NCBI GenBank assembly: GCA_038245795.1
Contig: JBBRSC010000107.1
Span: 1-10,433, forward strand
Origin: JBBRSC01 sp038245795
GTDB taxonomy: Bacteria > Actinomycetota > Acidimicrobiia > Acidimicrobiales > Microtrichaceae
Length of the DNA stretch: 10,433 nt
Direction of reading: 5' to 3'
Positions within the stretch are counted from its first letter, which is position 1. Every line of letters begins with the position of its first letter. The notes under the pieces were generated by a model. That model was not told the DNA's origin. It was given only the letters and a program-made list of their open reading frames with translations, and did not search any database. This document shows, piece by piece, positions 1-6,118 of this stretch. A program made the translations under genes and the position numbers.

Positions 1-2229
1 ACCGAGGGCATCCTGACGCGCCGACTCCAACGGGACCCCTCGCTGACCGGCGTCGGTCTGGTGATCTTCGACGAGGTACACGAACGCAATCTCCAGTCCG
101 AACTGGCGTTGGCGTTGACGCTGGACGTTCGTCAGGGACTCCGCCCAGACCTACGCATCCTCACCATGTCCGCGACGCTCGACGCCGCGGCGCTGGCGGA
201 GTTGCTCGGTGGACCCGCGCCGCCGGTCCCGATGGTGTCGAGCAATGGTCGGACTCACTTCGTCGACCTGCGGTGGTCACCCCGCGAGTCGACACAGCGT
301 GTTGCAGAAGCAACCGCTGCCGCCGTCCGCCGAGCCCTCGCTGACGACCACGGCGACGTCCTTGTCTTCCTGCCTGGTGCGGGCGAGATCCATCGGGTCA
401 CCGCACTTCTGGGCTCCGGGCGAGCCCTCCCAGCAGACGTCGACGTGCGACCGCTGTTCGGAGGGCTGTCCATCGACCTGCAGGACGCCGCGCTCGCACC
501 GTCGCCAGCAGGGCGGAGACGCGTGGTGCTGTCGACCGACCTGGCCGAGACGAGCCTCACGGTCGAGGGCATACGGATTGTCATCGATGCCGGCGAGGTA
601 CGTCGCCCCCAGTTCGACATCCGAAGTGGGCTCACGAGGTTGCGCACGGGACCCAACTCGCAGGCGTCCGCCGACCAGCGATCGGGACGGGCGGGACGGA
701 CCATGTCAGGCGTGGCGTACCGGTTGTGGTCCCCCGGAGACCACGGAAGTCGCCGCCGGTTTGCGGAGCCCGAGATTCGGTCGGTCGATCTGGCCGGATT
801 CGCACTCGAACTGTCCTTGTGGGGAGTTTCGGCAGCTGAGCTGTCATTTCTTGATCCACCACCTGAACGTCGCCTCGACGAGGCCCGGCAACTGCTCGTC
901 GACCTCGGGGCGATCGATTCTGCCGGGCGCCCCACCGACATCGGGCGCGCCATGTCCGAACTGCCGCTCCATCCGCGCCTGGCGCACATGGTGATCCGGG
1001 CCGAACGCGGCGGCCAGGGGCAACTTGCGTGCACGATCGCGTCGTTGTTGGAGGATCGTGACGTGTTGCGAGGACACCCGTCGGATCTCCCCATTGATCT
1101 TGAGGAGCGGGTACGGCTCATCGACGATCCGACGAGACGGCTCGCTGCCGCCGATCACGGTGCGGTGACATCGGCCCGACGGCGGACGCGCGACCTGGAG
1201 CGTCGCGCCAAGGTCGATCGCGGACGCGGTCTGATCGATGTCGAACAATGCGGTCGGGTCCTGGCGTTTGCGTACCCCGACCGCATTGCGCAGTCCATCG
1301 GAGTGGGCCGCTTCCGGCTTCGGAGCGGGCAGCGTCTGGTGACACCCGCGGGCGATCCGCTGGGTTCGCAGTCCTTCCTGGTCGTCGCAGAGATCGGTCC
1401 ACCGCTGCGGGTCGGGACCGCTGGCTCTGGGAGAGACGAGGACCAGGTGAGGATTGCGGCGGCGCTCACGCTCGATGATCTCGAGCGGGCGGTTGGCGAT
1501 CAGATTGAATCGATGCCGCGTCTCGTCTGGAACCTCGAGCGCAACGACCTCGAGGTTCGCACCGAACGGCGGCTCGGCGCCATCATCCTCACCTCATCCA
1601 CCACTCGAGCAGAGATCAGCGCAGAGGTCACCAACGCCCTCGTCGATCGGGTACGGGTGACCGATCTCGGGCTCTTGAACTGGACGGCATCGGCCCGGAC
1701 GCTGCGGGAGCGAGCAGCGTTCGCCCATCGAGTCCTCGGGGGCTCCTGGCCCGATGTGACGGAGGCGACGTTGCTGGCAACGATCGACGAGTGGCTGGCA
1801 CCGTTGCTGGTCGCCGCAACGCGACGAGCAGACGTCGCGAATGTCGATGTGACCGCTGCGTTGCGCGGAGTGATCGGTCATCATCGGTTGCGGGAGCTCG
1901 ATCAGGTGGCCCCGGCGTCGATCATCGTGCCGAGCGGTCGCGCTGTGCGGATCGACTATGACACCGAGCCCCCATCGATCTCAGTGAGGCCCCAGGACAT
2001 GTTCGGATCGTCATCGCACCCCACGATTGCACAGGGCAGCGTGCCGCTGGCGGTGCATCTACTCTCCCCCGCCGGTCGGGTCGTGCAGGTGACCTCGGAC
2101 CTGCCGGGCTTCTGGTCGGGAACCTGGGTCGACGTCCGTAAAGAGCTCGCTGGGAGATACCCGAAACACAACTGGCCGCTCGACCCAACGAGGGCTGAGC
2201 CGGGTCGACGACCGAACCGGCAACGCTGA
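1..2229 (+). CDS. hrpB: ATP-dependent RNA helicase HrpB (5' end missing)
   Basis: This is a DEAH/RHA-type superfamily 2 helicase of the HrpB group, a cytoplasmic protein expected to use ATP hydrolysis to remodel RNA. The frame is open from the first base, so the start lies outside the window; 742 residues are visible and HrpB proteins are usually a little over 800, so roughly the first 80-100 residues, including the Walker A motif, are absent. Visible in order (numbered in this fragment): DEVH box at 24-27, SAT of motif III at 57-59, FLPG at 123-126, the STDLAETSLT motif V at 178-187, and QRSGRAGR motif VI at 226-233. A helical HA2-like region follows, then a long HrpB-specific C-terminal part ending in the RYPKHNWPLDP signature and a basic tail. 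All core motifs look intact. The physiological role of HrpB is poorly defined in most bacteria, so I name the family and not a pathway. Confidence 0.95.
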   Translation, partial: TEGILTRRLQRDPSLTGVGLVIFDEVHERNLQSELALALTLDVRQGLRPDLRILTMSATLDAAALAELLGGPAPPVPMVSSNGRTHFVDLRWSPRESTQRVAEATAAAVRRALADDHGDVLVFLPGAGEIHRVTALLGSGRALPADVDVRPLFGGLSIDLQDAALAPSPAGRRRVVLSTDLAETSLTVEGIRIVIDAGEVRRPQFDIRSGLTRLRTGPNSQASADQRSGRAGRTMSGVAYRLWSPGDHGSRRRFAEPEIRSVDLAGFALELSLWGVSAAELSFLDPPPERRLDEARQLLVDLGAIDSAGRPTDIGRAMSELPLHPRLAHMVIRAERGGQGQLACTIASLLEDRDVLRGHPSDLPIDLEERVRLIDDPTRRLAAADHGAVTSARRRTRDLERRAKVDRGRGLIDVEQCGRVLAFAYPDRIAQSIGVGRFRLRSGQRLVTPAGDPLGSQSFLVVAEIGPPLRVGTAGSGRDEDQVRIAAALTLDDLERAVGDQIESMPRLVWNLERNDLEVRTERRLGAIILTSSTTRAEISAEVTNALVDRVRVTDLGLLNWTASARTLRERAAFAHRVLGGSWPDVTEATLLATIDEWLAPLLVAATRRADVANVDVTAALRGVIGHHRLRELDQVAPASIIVPSGRAVRIDYDTEPPSISVRPQDMFGSSSHPTIAQGSVPLAVHLLSPAGRVVQVTSDLPGFWSGTWVDVRKELAGRYPKHNWPLDPTRAEPGRRPNRQR

Positions 2230-2248
2230 TCGCGGGCGTCGAACGGCC

Positions 2249-2284
2249 GGGCCGATCCATCTTTCTTACATGATTCTTCGGCCC
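2249..2284 (+). terminator. Possible weak hairpin after hrpB
   Basis: GGGCCGA at 2249-2255 is the exact reverse complement of TCGGCCC at 2278-2284, giving a 7-bp stem with a 22-nt loop that starts 20 nt after the hrpB stop codon. No T-run follows the stem and the loop is large, so it is not a convincing intrinsic terminator. It is the only hairpin I see in the 121-bp gap before the next gene. Confidence 0.2.
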
Positions 2285-2350
2285 CGCCGACGAAGCACCG
2301 CGTTCGCCGCCCCTACCGTTGCGGCTGTCCCCACGACATGAAAGCGCGGA

Positions 2351-2884
2351 ATGGCACCACGCACTCCTGCTGAAGCTCTGATCGAGCCACTGTCAACCAC
2401 TCCGCTGCCGACGACGCCTCGACGCCCGGTGAGCCGTCGGACACGACTCGACTTCTGGCTCGATCTGGTGCTCGTCGTCGCGTTCACGCTCGACTACAGC
2501 TTTCAATTCACGGGCCTCACCGTTCACGAGTGGATCGGATTCGGTCTGGCGTTCGTGCTTGTGGTCCACATGACCCTGCATTGGGATTGGGTGGTTCGCA
2601 CGACAAAACGGCTTGCTGGTCGCCGGGGTGGCCGAGAGGCAGTTCGCTGGATCGTGGATCTGTGCTTGATTCTGGCGATGACATTCTGCATTGCGTCCGG
2701 GCTCCTGATCTCACGCCATGCCTTGCCGGCCCTCGGTCTCACGACCACCCGTGACGGATTCTGGACAGGTCTTCACACAACCACCGCCGATGTGACGGTT
2801 GCACTCGTGGCGCTCCATGTGGCCTTGAGTTGGCGATGGATCGTCTCGGTGGCTCGCCGGATTTTTGCGGGGACCACAGCATGA
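2351..2884 (+). CDS. DUF4405-type four-helix membrane protein
   Basis: The product is a 177-residue integral membrane protein. After a proline-rich, basic N-terminus (1-33) there are about four hydrophobic helices, near 36-55, 60-80, 98-121 and 143-163. Histidines lie in or next to the helices at 59, 73, 77, 142 and 156, in contexts such as HEW, HxxxHWDW and LHVALSWRW. This layout matches the DUF4405 family, which resembles small cytochrome b-like proteins; the paired histidines could bind haem, but that is inference. The ATG at 2351 lacks a clear Shine-Dalgarno sequence, and an ATG at 2338 is in another frame. The stop overlaps the start of the next gene as ATGA, so the two are probably translated together. 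A redox or electron-transfer role at the membrane is plausible; the substrate is unknown. Confidence 0.8.
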   Translation: MAPRTPAEALIEPLSTTPLPTTPRRPVSRRTRLDFWLDLVLVVAFTLDYSFQFTGLTVHEWIGFGLAFVLVVHMTLHWDWVVRTTKRLAGRRGGREAVRWIVDLCLILAMTFCIASGLLISRHALPALGLTTTRDGFWTGLHTTTADVTVALVALHVALSWRWIVSVARRIFAGTTA

Positions 2885-3228
2885 CAGCGCCGGCTCGATT
2901 CATTCTCCGTCTCGGTGTTGTCGCGGTTGCCGTGGCGGTCATCGTCGGTCTGGGCTTCCTCTGGCGGGTCAGCCCCGCCGCCGATCTGGTTGCCGACGGT
3001 GGTCCGCCCAACCGTGCAGCATCGGCATCGTCCAATCGTGCAACCTCACTCAACCCATTGAGCGGAGATGAAGGGCGCGGCGATCGCGGTGCGCATGGCG
3101 TGAGCCTCTCGCACATCGACGACCTGGTGCAGACGACGCTGATCCAGTTGGCAGTGCTTTCTGGGGTGGTGGTCGTCGATCGTCAACGCCGATCTCGTCG
3201 CCGACGAGGTGTACCGCTCGGAGCCTGA
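2881..3228 (+). CDS. Small membrane-anchored protein of unknown function
   Basis: I do not recognise this 115-residue protein. The ATG at 2881 overlaps the preceding stop (ATGA, 2881-2884), which is the main reason for this start; the frame also stays open for about 50 bp upstream. Residues 8-28 are a strongly hydrophobic helix behind a short basic N-terminus (signal anchor or uncleaved signal). Residues 35-75 are low in complexity, rich in Ser, Ala, Asn, Arg and Gly, and probably disordered. Residues 84-99 form a second, weaker hydrophobic stretch, followed by a very basic cluster (RQRRSRRRR, 101-109). Two membrane passes with a cytoplasmic basic end would fit the positive-inside rule. Its coupling to the DUF4405 gene suggests it assists that protein, perhaps as a small subunit or assembly factor; this is inference. 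There is no cysteine or obvious catalytic motif. Confidence 0.7.
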   Translation: MTAPARFILRLGVVAVAVAVIVGLGFLWRVSPAADLVADGGPPNRAASASSNRATSLNPLSGDEGRGDRGAHGVSLSHIDDLVQTTLIQLAVLSGVVVVDRQRRSRRRRGVPLGA

Positions 3229-3252
3229 ACTCCAGCCTCTAGGTTCTCATCC

Positions 3253-3873
3253 GTGAGCCCGGGAGAGTCCGACCCAAGCGCCGCAGAGCGTTCGGAACTT
3301 TCAGCCGGTGGGTTCTCCGAATGGTTGGTCGGCGTGCAGGCTGCGATGCGTGGCGAGGCAGAGTCCGATGTGGCGTGCGACGGATGCACGGCCTGCTGCA
3401 CGTCGTCGCAGTTCGTGCACATCGGCGCTGAGGAGTTCGGTCCGTTGGCTCGAATCCCGAGCGAACTTCTGTTTCCAGCACCGATGATGCCGGCCGGGAA
3501 CATGCTCATGGGCTACGACGAACGCGGTCACTGCCCGATGCTGACCAGCGATGGATGCTCGATCTACGACGATCGACCGCGGACGTGTCGCACCTACGAT
3601 TGCCGCGTCTTCCCAGCCGCCGATGTCGGTCTCGACGATGACCAGAGCCTGATCTCGCTTCAAGCGCGGCGGTGGCGATTCGACCATCCGACCAAGCGGG
3701 ACAGGGCAGAACACGAAGCGGTGCGGGCAGCGGCGCGGTTCGTTCTTGAACACGGCGACCCATCAGAAGCAGGTCGTGCAACATCGAACGACACGCAGCT
3801 CGCGGTACTGGCCATTCGGTACCACGATCGATTCGTGACCCCGGACACGGCAACCGATCCTGACATGACCTAG
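3253..3873 (+). CDS. YkgJ family CxxCxxCC metal-binding protein
   Basis: The product is a 206-residue soluble protein with the YkgJ (zinc- or iron-chelating) cysteine cluster. The motif CDGCTACC supplies Cys 42, 45, 48 and 49; a second set follows at Cys 94, 102, 112 and 117, within GHCPMLTSDGCSIYDDRPRTCRTYDC, summarised as CX7CX9CX4C. Both halves of the family signature are complete, so metal binding is likely; which metal and what reaction are not known for most members. The start chosen is GTG at 3253, 24 bp after the previous stop, with no strong Shine-Dalgarno sequence. In-frame alternatives are GTG at 3334 and ATG at 3346, both still ahead of the cysteine motif, so the first 30 or so residues are uncertain. 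It probably forms one operon with the two membrane-protein genes upstream. Its TAG stop overlaps the stop of the convergent SRPBCC gene. Confidence 0.85.
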   Translation: MSPGESDPSAAERSELSAGGFSEWLVGVQAAMRGEAESDVACDGCTACCTSSQFVHIGAEEFGPLARIPSELLFPAPMMPAGNMLMGYDERGHCPMLTSDGCSIYDDRPRTCRTYDCRVFPAADVGLDDDQSLISLQARRWRFDHPTKRDRAEHEAVRAAARFVLEHGDPSEAGRATSNDTQLAVLAIRYHDRFVTPDTATDPDMT

Positions 3874-4349
3874 GGCCGGGCGGATCGCCGCAGGATCGTC
3901 CGGGAGAGGATGCCGAGCGTGGCGCGTAGAGCACCTTCGGACATGACGGGGAATATGCCTGCTTCAGCCCACACAGGATCGATGTTCGACCAGTCGTAGT
4001 ACGAGGTGACGAGCGTTCCGCCGTGCGTGGGCTCGAGCGTGTAGCCGTAGACATGGCCGATGTTCGGTTTCATCGCACCGACGATCGTCCATGCAATTTC
4101 ACGGTCTTGTTCGAACGCAGTGATCGAAACGGTGACGTCGTAGATGCCGAGTGGATAGTCGTTGAGTGCTTCGCGATCCATGTGGACCTCGAAGGTGTCC
4201 CCGACTGCTGTCACCGCGTCGCCCGTAGCGTCGAGCAACATGCCAGAGCTGTCGATGTCAACGTGTCCATTTGGATCGCACAGCAGCTGAAAGATCGTCG
4301 CCGGGTCCGTTGCGATGGTTCGTTGGACTTCGATTCGTTCGTTGCTCAT
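3870..4349 (-). CDS. SRPBCC superfamily protein
   Basis: The product is a 159-residue protein of the START/Bet v 1-like SRPBCC fold, which forms a hydrophobic ligand pocket. It begins with a typical first strand (RIEVQRTIATDPATIFQLL), where an environmental-type SRPBCC domain places 'A.pe.Vf.ll', followed by 'GDTFEV', 'YDVTVSITAFEQDREIAWTI' and 'YGYTLEPTHGGTLVTSYYDW', the usual beta strands of the polyketide cyclase/dehydrase branch, and a C-terminal helix. I chose ATG at 4349 because it gives the normal family length; the frame is open well upstream but runs into the divergent gene. GGAG directly abuts this ATG, too close to act as a normal ribosome site, so a leaderless transcript or another start cannot be excluded. 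It lies head-to-head with the DGPF/sigma pair across 120 bp. The ligand is unknown. Confidence 0.8.
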   Translation of the reverse strand: MSNERIEVQRTIATDPATIFQLLCDPNGHVDIDSSGMLLDATGDAVTAVGDTFEVHMDREALNDYPLGIYDVTVSITAFEQDREIAWTIVGAMKPNIGHVYGYTLEPTHGGTLVTSYYDWSNIDPVWAEAGIFPVMSEGALRATLGILSRTILRRSARP

Positions 4350-4395
4350 CTCCGCATCATGGCATTCGACCGCCGCCCAAAAAGTTCCGCCGAGG

Positions 4396-4422
4396 TGTCG
4401 ATCCGCAGATTCCTCGTTCGTC
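4396..4422 (+). promoter_or_regulatory. Candidate ECF42-type promoter for the DGPF-sigma operon
   Basis: TGTCGA at 4396-4401 and CGTC at 4419-4422 are separated by 17 bp. From memory, the promoter reported for ECF42 sigma factors in Streptomyces has TGTCGA at -35 and CGAC or CGTC at -10, so both elements match exactly. The predicted transcript would start near 4428-4431, leaving a 5' leader of about 40 nt that contains the ribosome site at 4458. This implies autoregulation by the sigma factor encoded as the second gene of the operon. Confidence 0.65.
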
Positions 4423-4457
4423 ATGATGGGGAGTGGGACGATGGTCCTGCCGTCACA

Positions 4458-4463
4458 GAGGAG
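4458..4463 (+). promoter_or_regulatory. Ribosome binding site fixing a GTG start
   Basis: GAGGAG sits 6 nt before the GTG at 4470. It is the strongest Shine-Dalgarno sequence in this area and settles the start of the DGPF protein: GTG at 4470 and not the in-frame ATG three codons later or the long open stretch upstream. Confidence 0.8.
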
Positions 4464-4469
4464 ATTCAC

Positions 4470-4835
4470 GTGAAATACATGCTGCTGATCTACGGGGACA
4501 ACGAGCGCTTGGAAAAGCTTCCAGATGCCGAGAAGCAAGGATGGATGGGCGAGTACTTCGGATTCAGTCAGACCATTGTCGAGTCCGGAGAGATGGTCGC
4601 CGGCGACCCGCTTCACGGCGTCGACACCGCCACCACACTGACCATTCGTGCGGGCGAGCGGCTGGTCACCGACGGGCCGTTCGCCGAGACCAAAGAAACC
4701 CTCGGCGGCTACTACATCGTCGATGTGGCTGACCTCGACCGGGCGCTCGAGCTCGCCGCCATGATCCCGGACGCCCGCACTGGCAAGGTCGAGGTTCGTC
4801 CCATCATGGACATGGCCGCCGAAATGCCCGCTTGA
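4470..4835 (+). CDS. DGPF / YCII-related protein
   Basis: The product is a 121-residue protein of the YCII-related family in the DGPF branch. It opens with the family's MKYMLLIYGD strand, carries the name-giving DGPF at 68-71 inside VTDGPFAETKE, then GGYYIVDVADLDRALELA and a C-terminal VEVRPI strand. The fold is a ferredoxin-like alpha/beta barrel; the biochemical role of DGPF proteins is not established. Genes of this type are characteristic neighbours and targets of ECF42 sigma factors, which is exactly the arrangement here. The GTG start follows a good ribosome site, and the TGA stop overlaps the TTG start of the sigma gene by two bases, so production of the two proteins is probably coupled. 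A candidate sigma-dependent promoter lies about 50 bp upstream. Length is normal for the family. Confidence 0.92.
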   Translation: MKYMLLIYGDNERLEKLPDAEKQGWMGEYFGFSQTIVESGEMVAGDPLHGVDTATTLTIRAGERLVTDGPFAETKETLGGYYIVDVADLDRALELAAMIPDARTGKVEVRPIMDMAAEMPA

Positions 4836-6118
4836 CGAAGGAGCGCCAGCGGTTCGAGCACCTGGTCAGGAGTTCCTCCGGCCAGGTGCTCGCCGCGCTC
4901 ATCGGACACCTCGGCGACTTCGATCTCGCCGAGGAGTCACTTGCCGACGCGTGGTTGCTTGCCGCCGAACGTTGGTCACGGGACGGCTTCCCCGACAACC
5001 CGGAGGCGTGGCTGTATACCGTCGCCCGACGACGAGCGATCGATCAGATTCGCCGTGAACGCACGCGGGGTGAACGGCAGTCCGCAGCGCACGCGGCGCT
5101 GGTGGTGCGGGCCGCCGTCGACGACGACGAACTCGATCAACGATGGCGATCCGGAATCGACGACGACCGACTGCGTCTGGTGTTCACCTGTTGCCATCCA
5201 TCGTTGTCCGTCGAGGCGCAGGTCGCTCTGACGCTTCGGGCAGTTGGCGGTTTGAGCACCGACGAGATCGCCCGGGCGTTCTTTGTTCCGCCGGCCACGA
5301 TGGCTCAGCGCCTCGTCCGAGCCAAAAGAAAGATCCGTGTTGCCGGAATCCCCTACCAGGTTCCCAACGGACATGAGCTGCCCGACCGCCTTCGTTCGGT
5401 ACTGCGCGTCCTCTACCTCATCTTCAACGAGGCGTACCTCGCGTCGGCCGGCGATGACCCGATCCGGGTCGAACTGGCGGACGAGGCAATCCGGCTGGGT
5501 TCAGTGTTGCGAAATCTGATGCCCGACGAACCCGAGGTCTCTGGAGTGTTGGCACTGATGATGTTGCACCACGCGCGACGAGAAGCGCGGGTCGACGCTT
5601 CGGGTGATCTGGTGTTGCTCGAGGACCAGGACCGTTCGCTCTGGTACCGCGACGAGATCAACAGAGCGATCGAGCTGCTCACGCCCGCCCTTCGGCGCCG
5701 TCAACCCGGTCCCTATCAATTGCAAGCCGCCATCGCTGCCGTTCATGACGAAGCTGCCACATTCGCTGACACCGACTGGGGCGAGATCCGCTCGCTCTAT
5801 GACGCGTTGCTCGCTCTCGACGGCTCACCGATTGTCGAGCTCAATCGAGCGGTCGCCGTGTCCTTCCTCGATGGTCCGGGGGTGGCTCTCGACATCGTCG
5901 ACCGAATCGACCTGCCGGACAATCATCTTTTCCACTCTGTGCGGGGCGACCTTCTCTCGAAAGTCGGCCGCTTCCCCGAATCGATCTCGGCGTACTCGCG
6001 GGCGTTGGAATTCGCAACGAGCCCGGCTGAACAGCGATTCCTCAACCGTCGGCTCGCGTCATGTCAGGCGGCGGTTCTGGTGCCGTTCACACACCCTTGT
6101 AGTTCAACACCTGAGTGA
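4832..6118 (+). CDS. ECF42-group RNA polymerase sigma factor with C-terminal extension
   Basis: The product is a 428-residue extracytoplasmic-function sigma factor, about twice the length of a classical one. Region 2 covers about residues 7-75 (GDFDLAEESLADAW, then PDNPEAWLYTVARRRAIDQIRR, for core and -10 binding). Region 4 covers about 112-165 (DDRLRLVFTCCHPSL, then LSTDEIARAFFVPPATMAQRLVRAKRKIR, the helix-turn-helix for -35 binding). From about 180 on is the DUF6596-like helical extension with YLIFNEAYLAS, and a TPR-like repeat near 364-397. This architecture, with a DGPF gene immediately upstream, defines the ECF42 group. No anti-sigma factor gene is visible; in this group the extension itself is thought to control activity. 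The TTG start overlaps the upstream TGA (TTGA); no ribosome site precedes it, so translation probably depends on the DGPF gene. The last 10 or so codons overlap the end of rtcB on the other strand. Confidence 0.92.
   Translation: MTKERQRFEHLVRSSSGQVLAALIGHLGDFDLAEESLADAWLLAAERWSRDGFPDNPEAWLYTVARRRAIDQIRRERTRGERQSAAHAALVVRAAVDDDELDQRWRSGIDDDRLRLVFTCCHPSLSVEAQVALTLRAVGGLSTDEIARAFFVPPATMAQRLVRAKRKIRVAGIPYQVPNGHELPDRLRSVLRVLYLIFNEAYLASAGDDPIRVELADEAIRLGSVLRNLMPDEPEVSGVLALMMLHHARREARVDASGDLVLLEDQDRSLWYRDEINRAIELLTPALRRRQPGPYQLQAAIAAVHDEAATFADTDWGEIRSLYDALLALDGSPIVELNRAVAVSFLDGPGVALDIVDRIDLPDNHLFHSVRGDLLSKVGRFPESISAYSRALEFATSPAEQRFLNRRLASCQAAVLVPFTHPCSSTPE

Noticed and set aside
255..1402. Long open frames on the minus strand inside hrpB
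   Set aside because: They are rich in Arg, Ser and Pro without any domain pattern, and lie opposite a clear helicase. They follow from high GC codon bias.
4355..4428. CATCATG and CATGATG as a distant inverted repeat in the SRPBCC-DGPF divergent region
   Set aside because: Seven bases about 60 bp apart are expected by chance, with no relation to a promoter element.
4023..4469. In-frame N-terminal extension of the DGPF protein (about 149 codons)
   Set aside because: It runs through the opposite-strand SRPBCC gene, shows no family pattern, and a strong ribosome site marks GTG at 4470.
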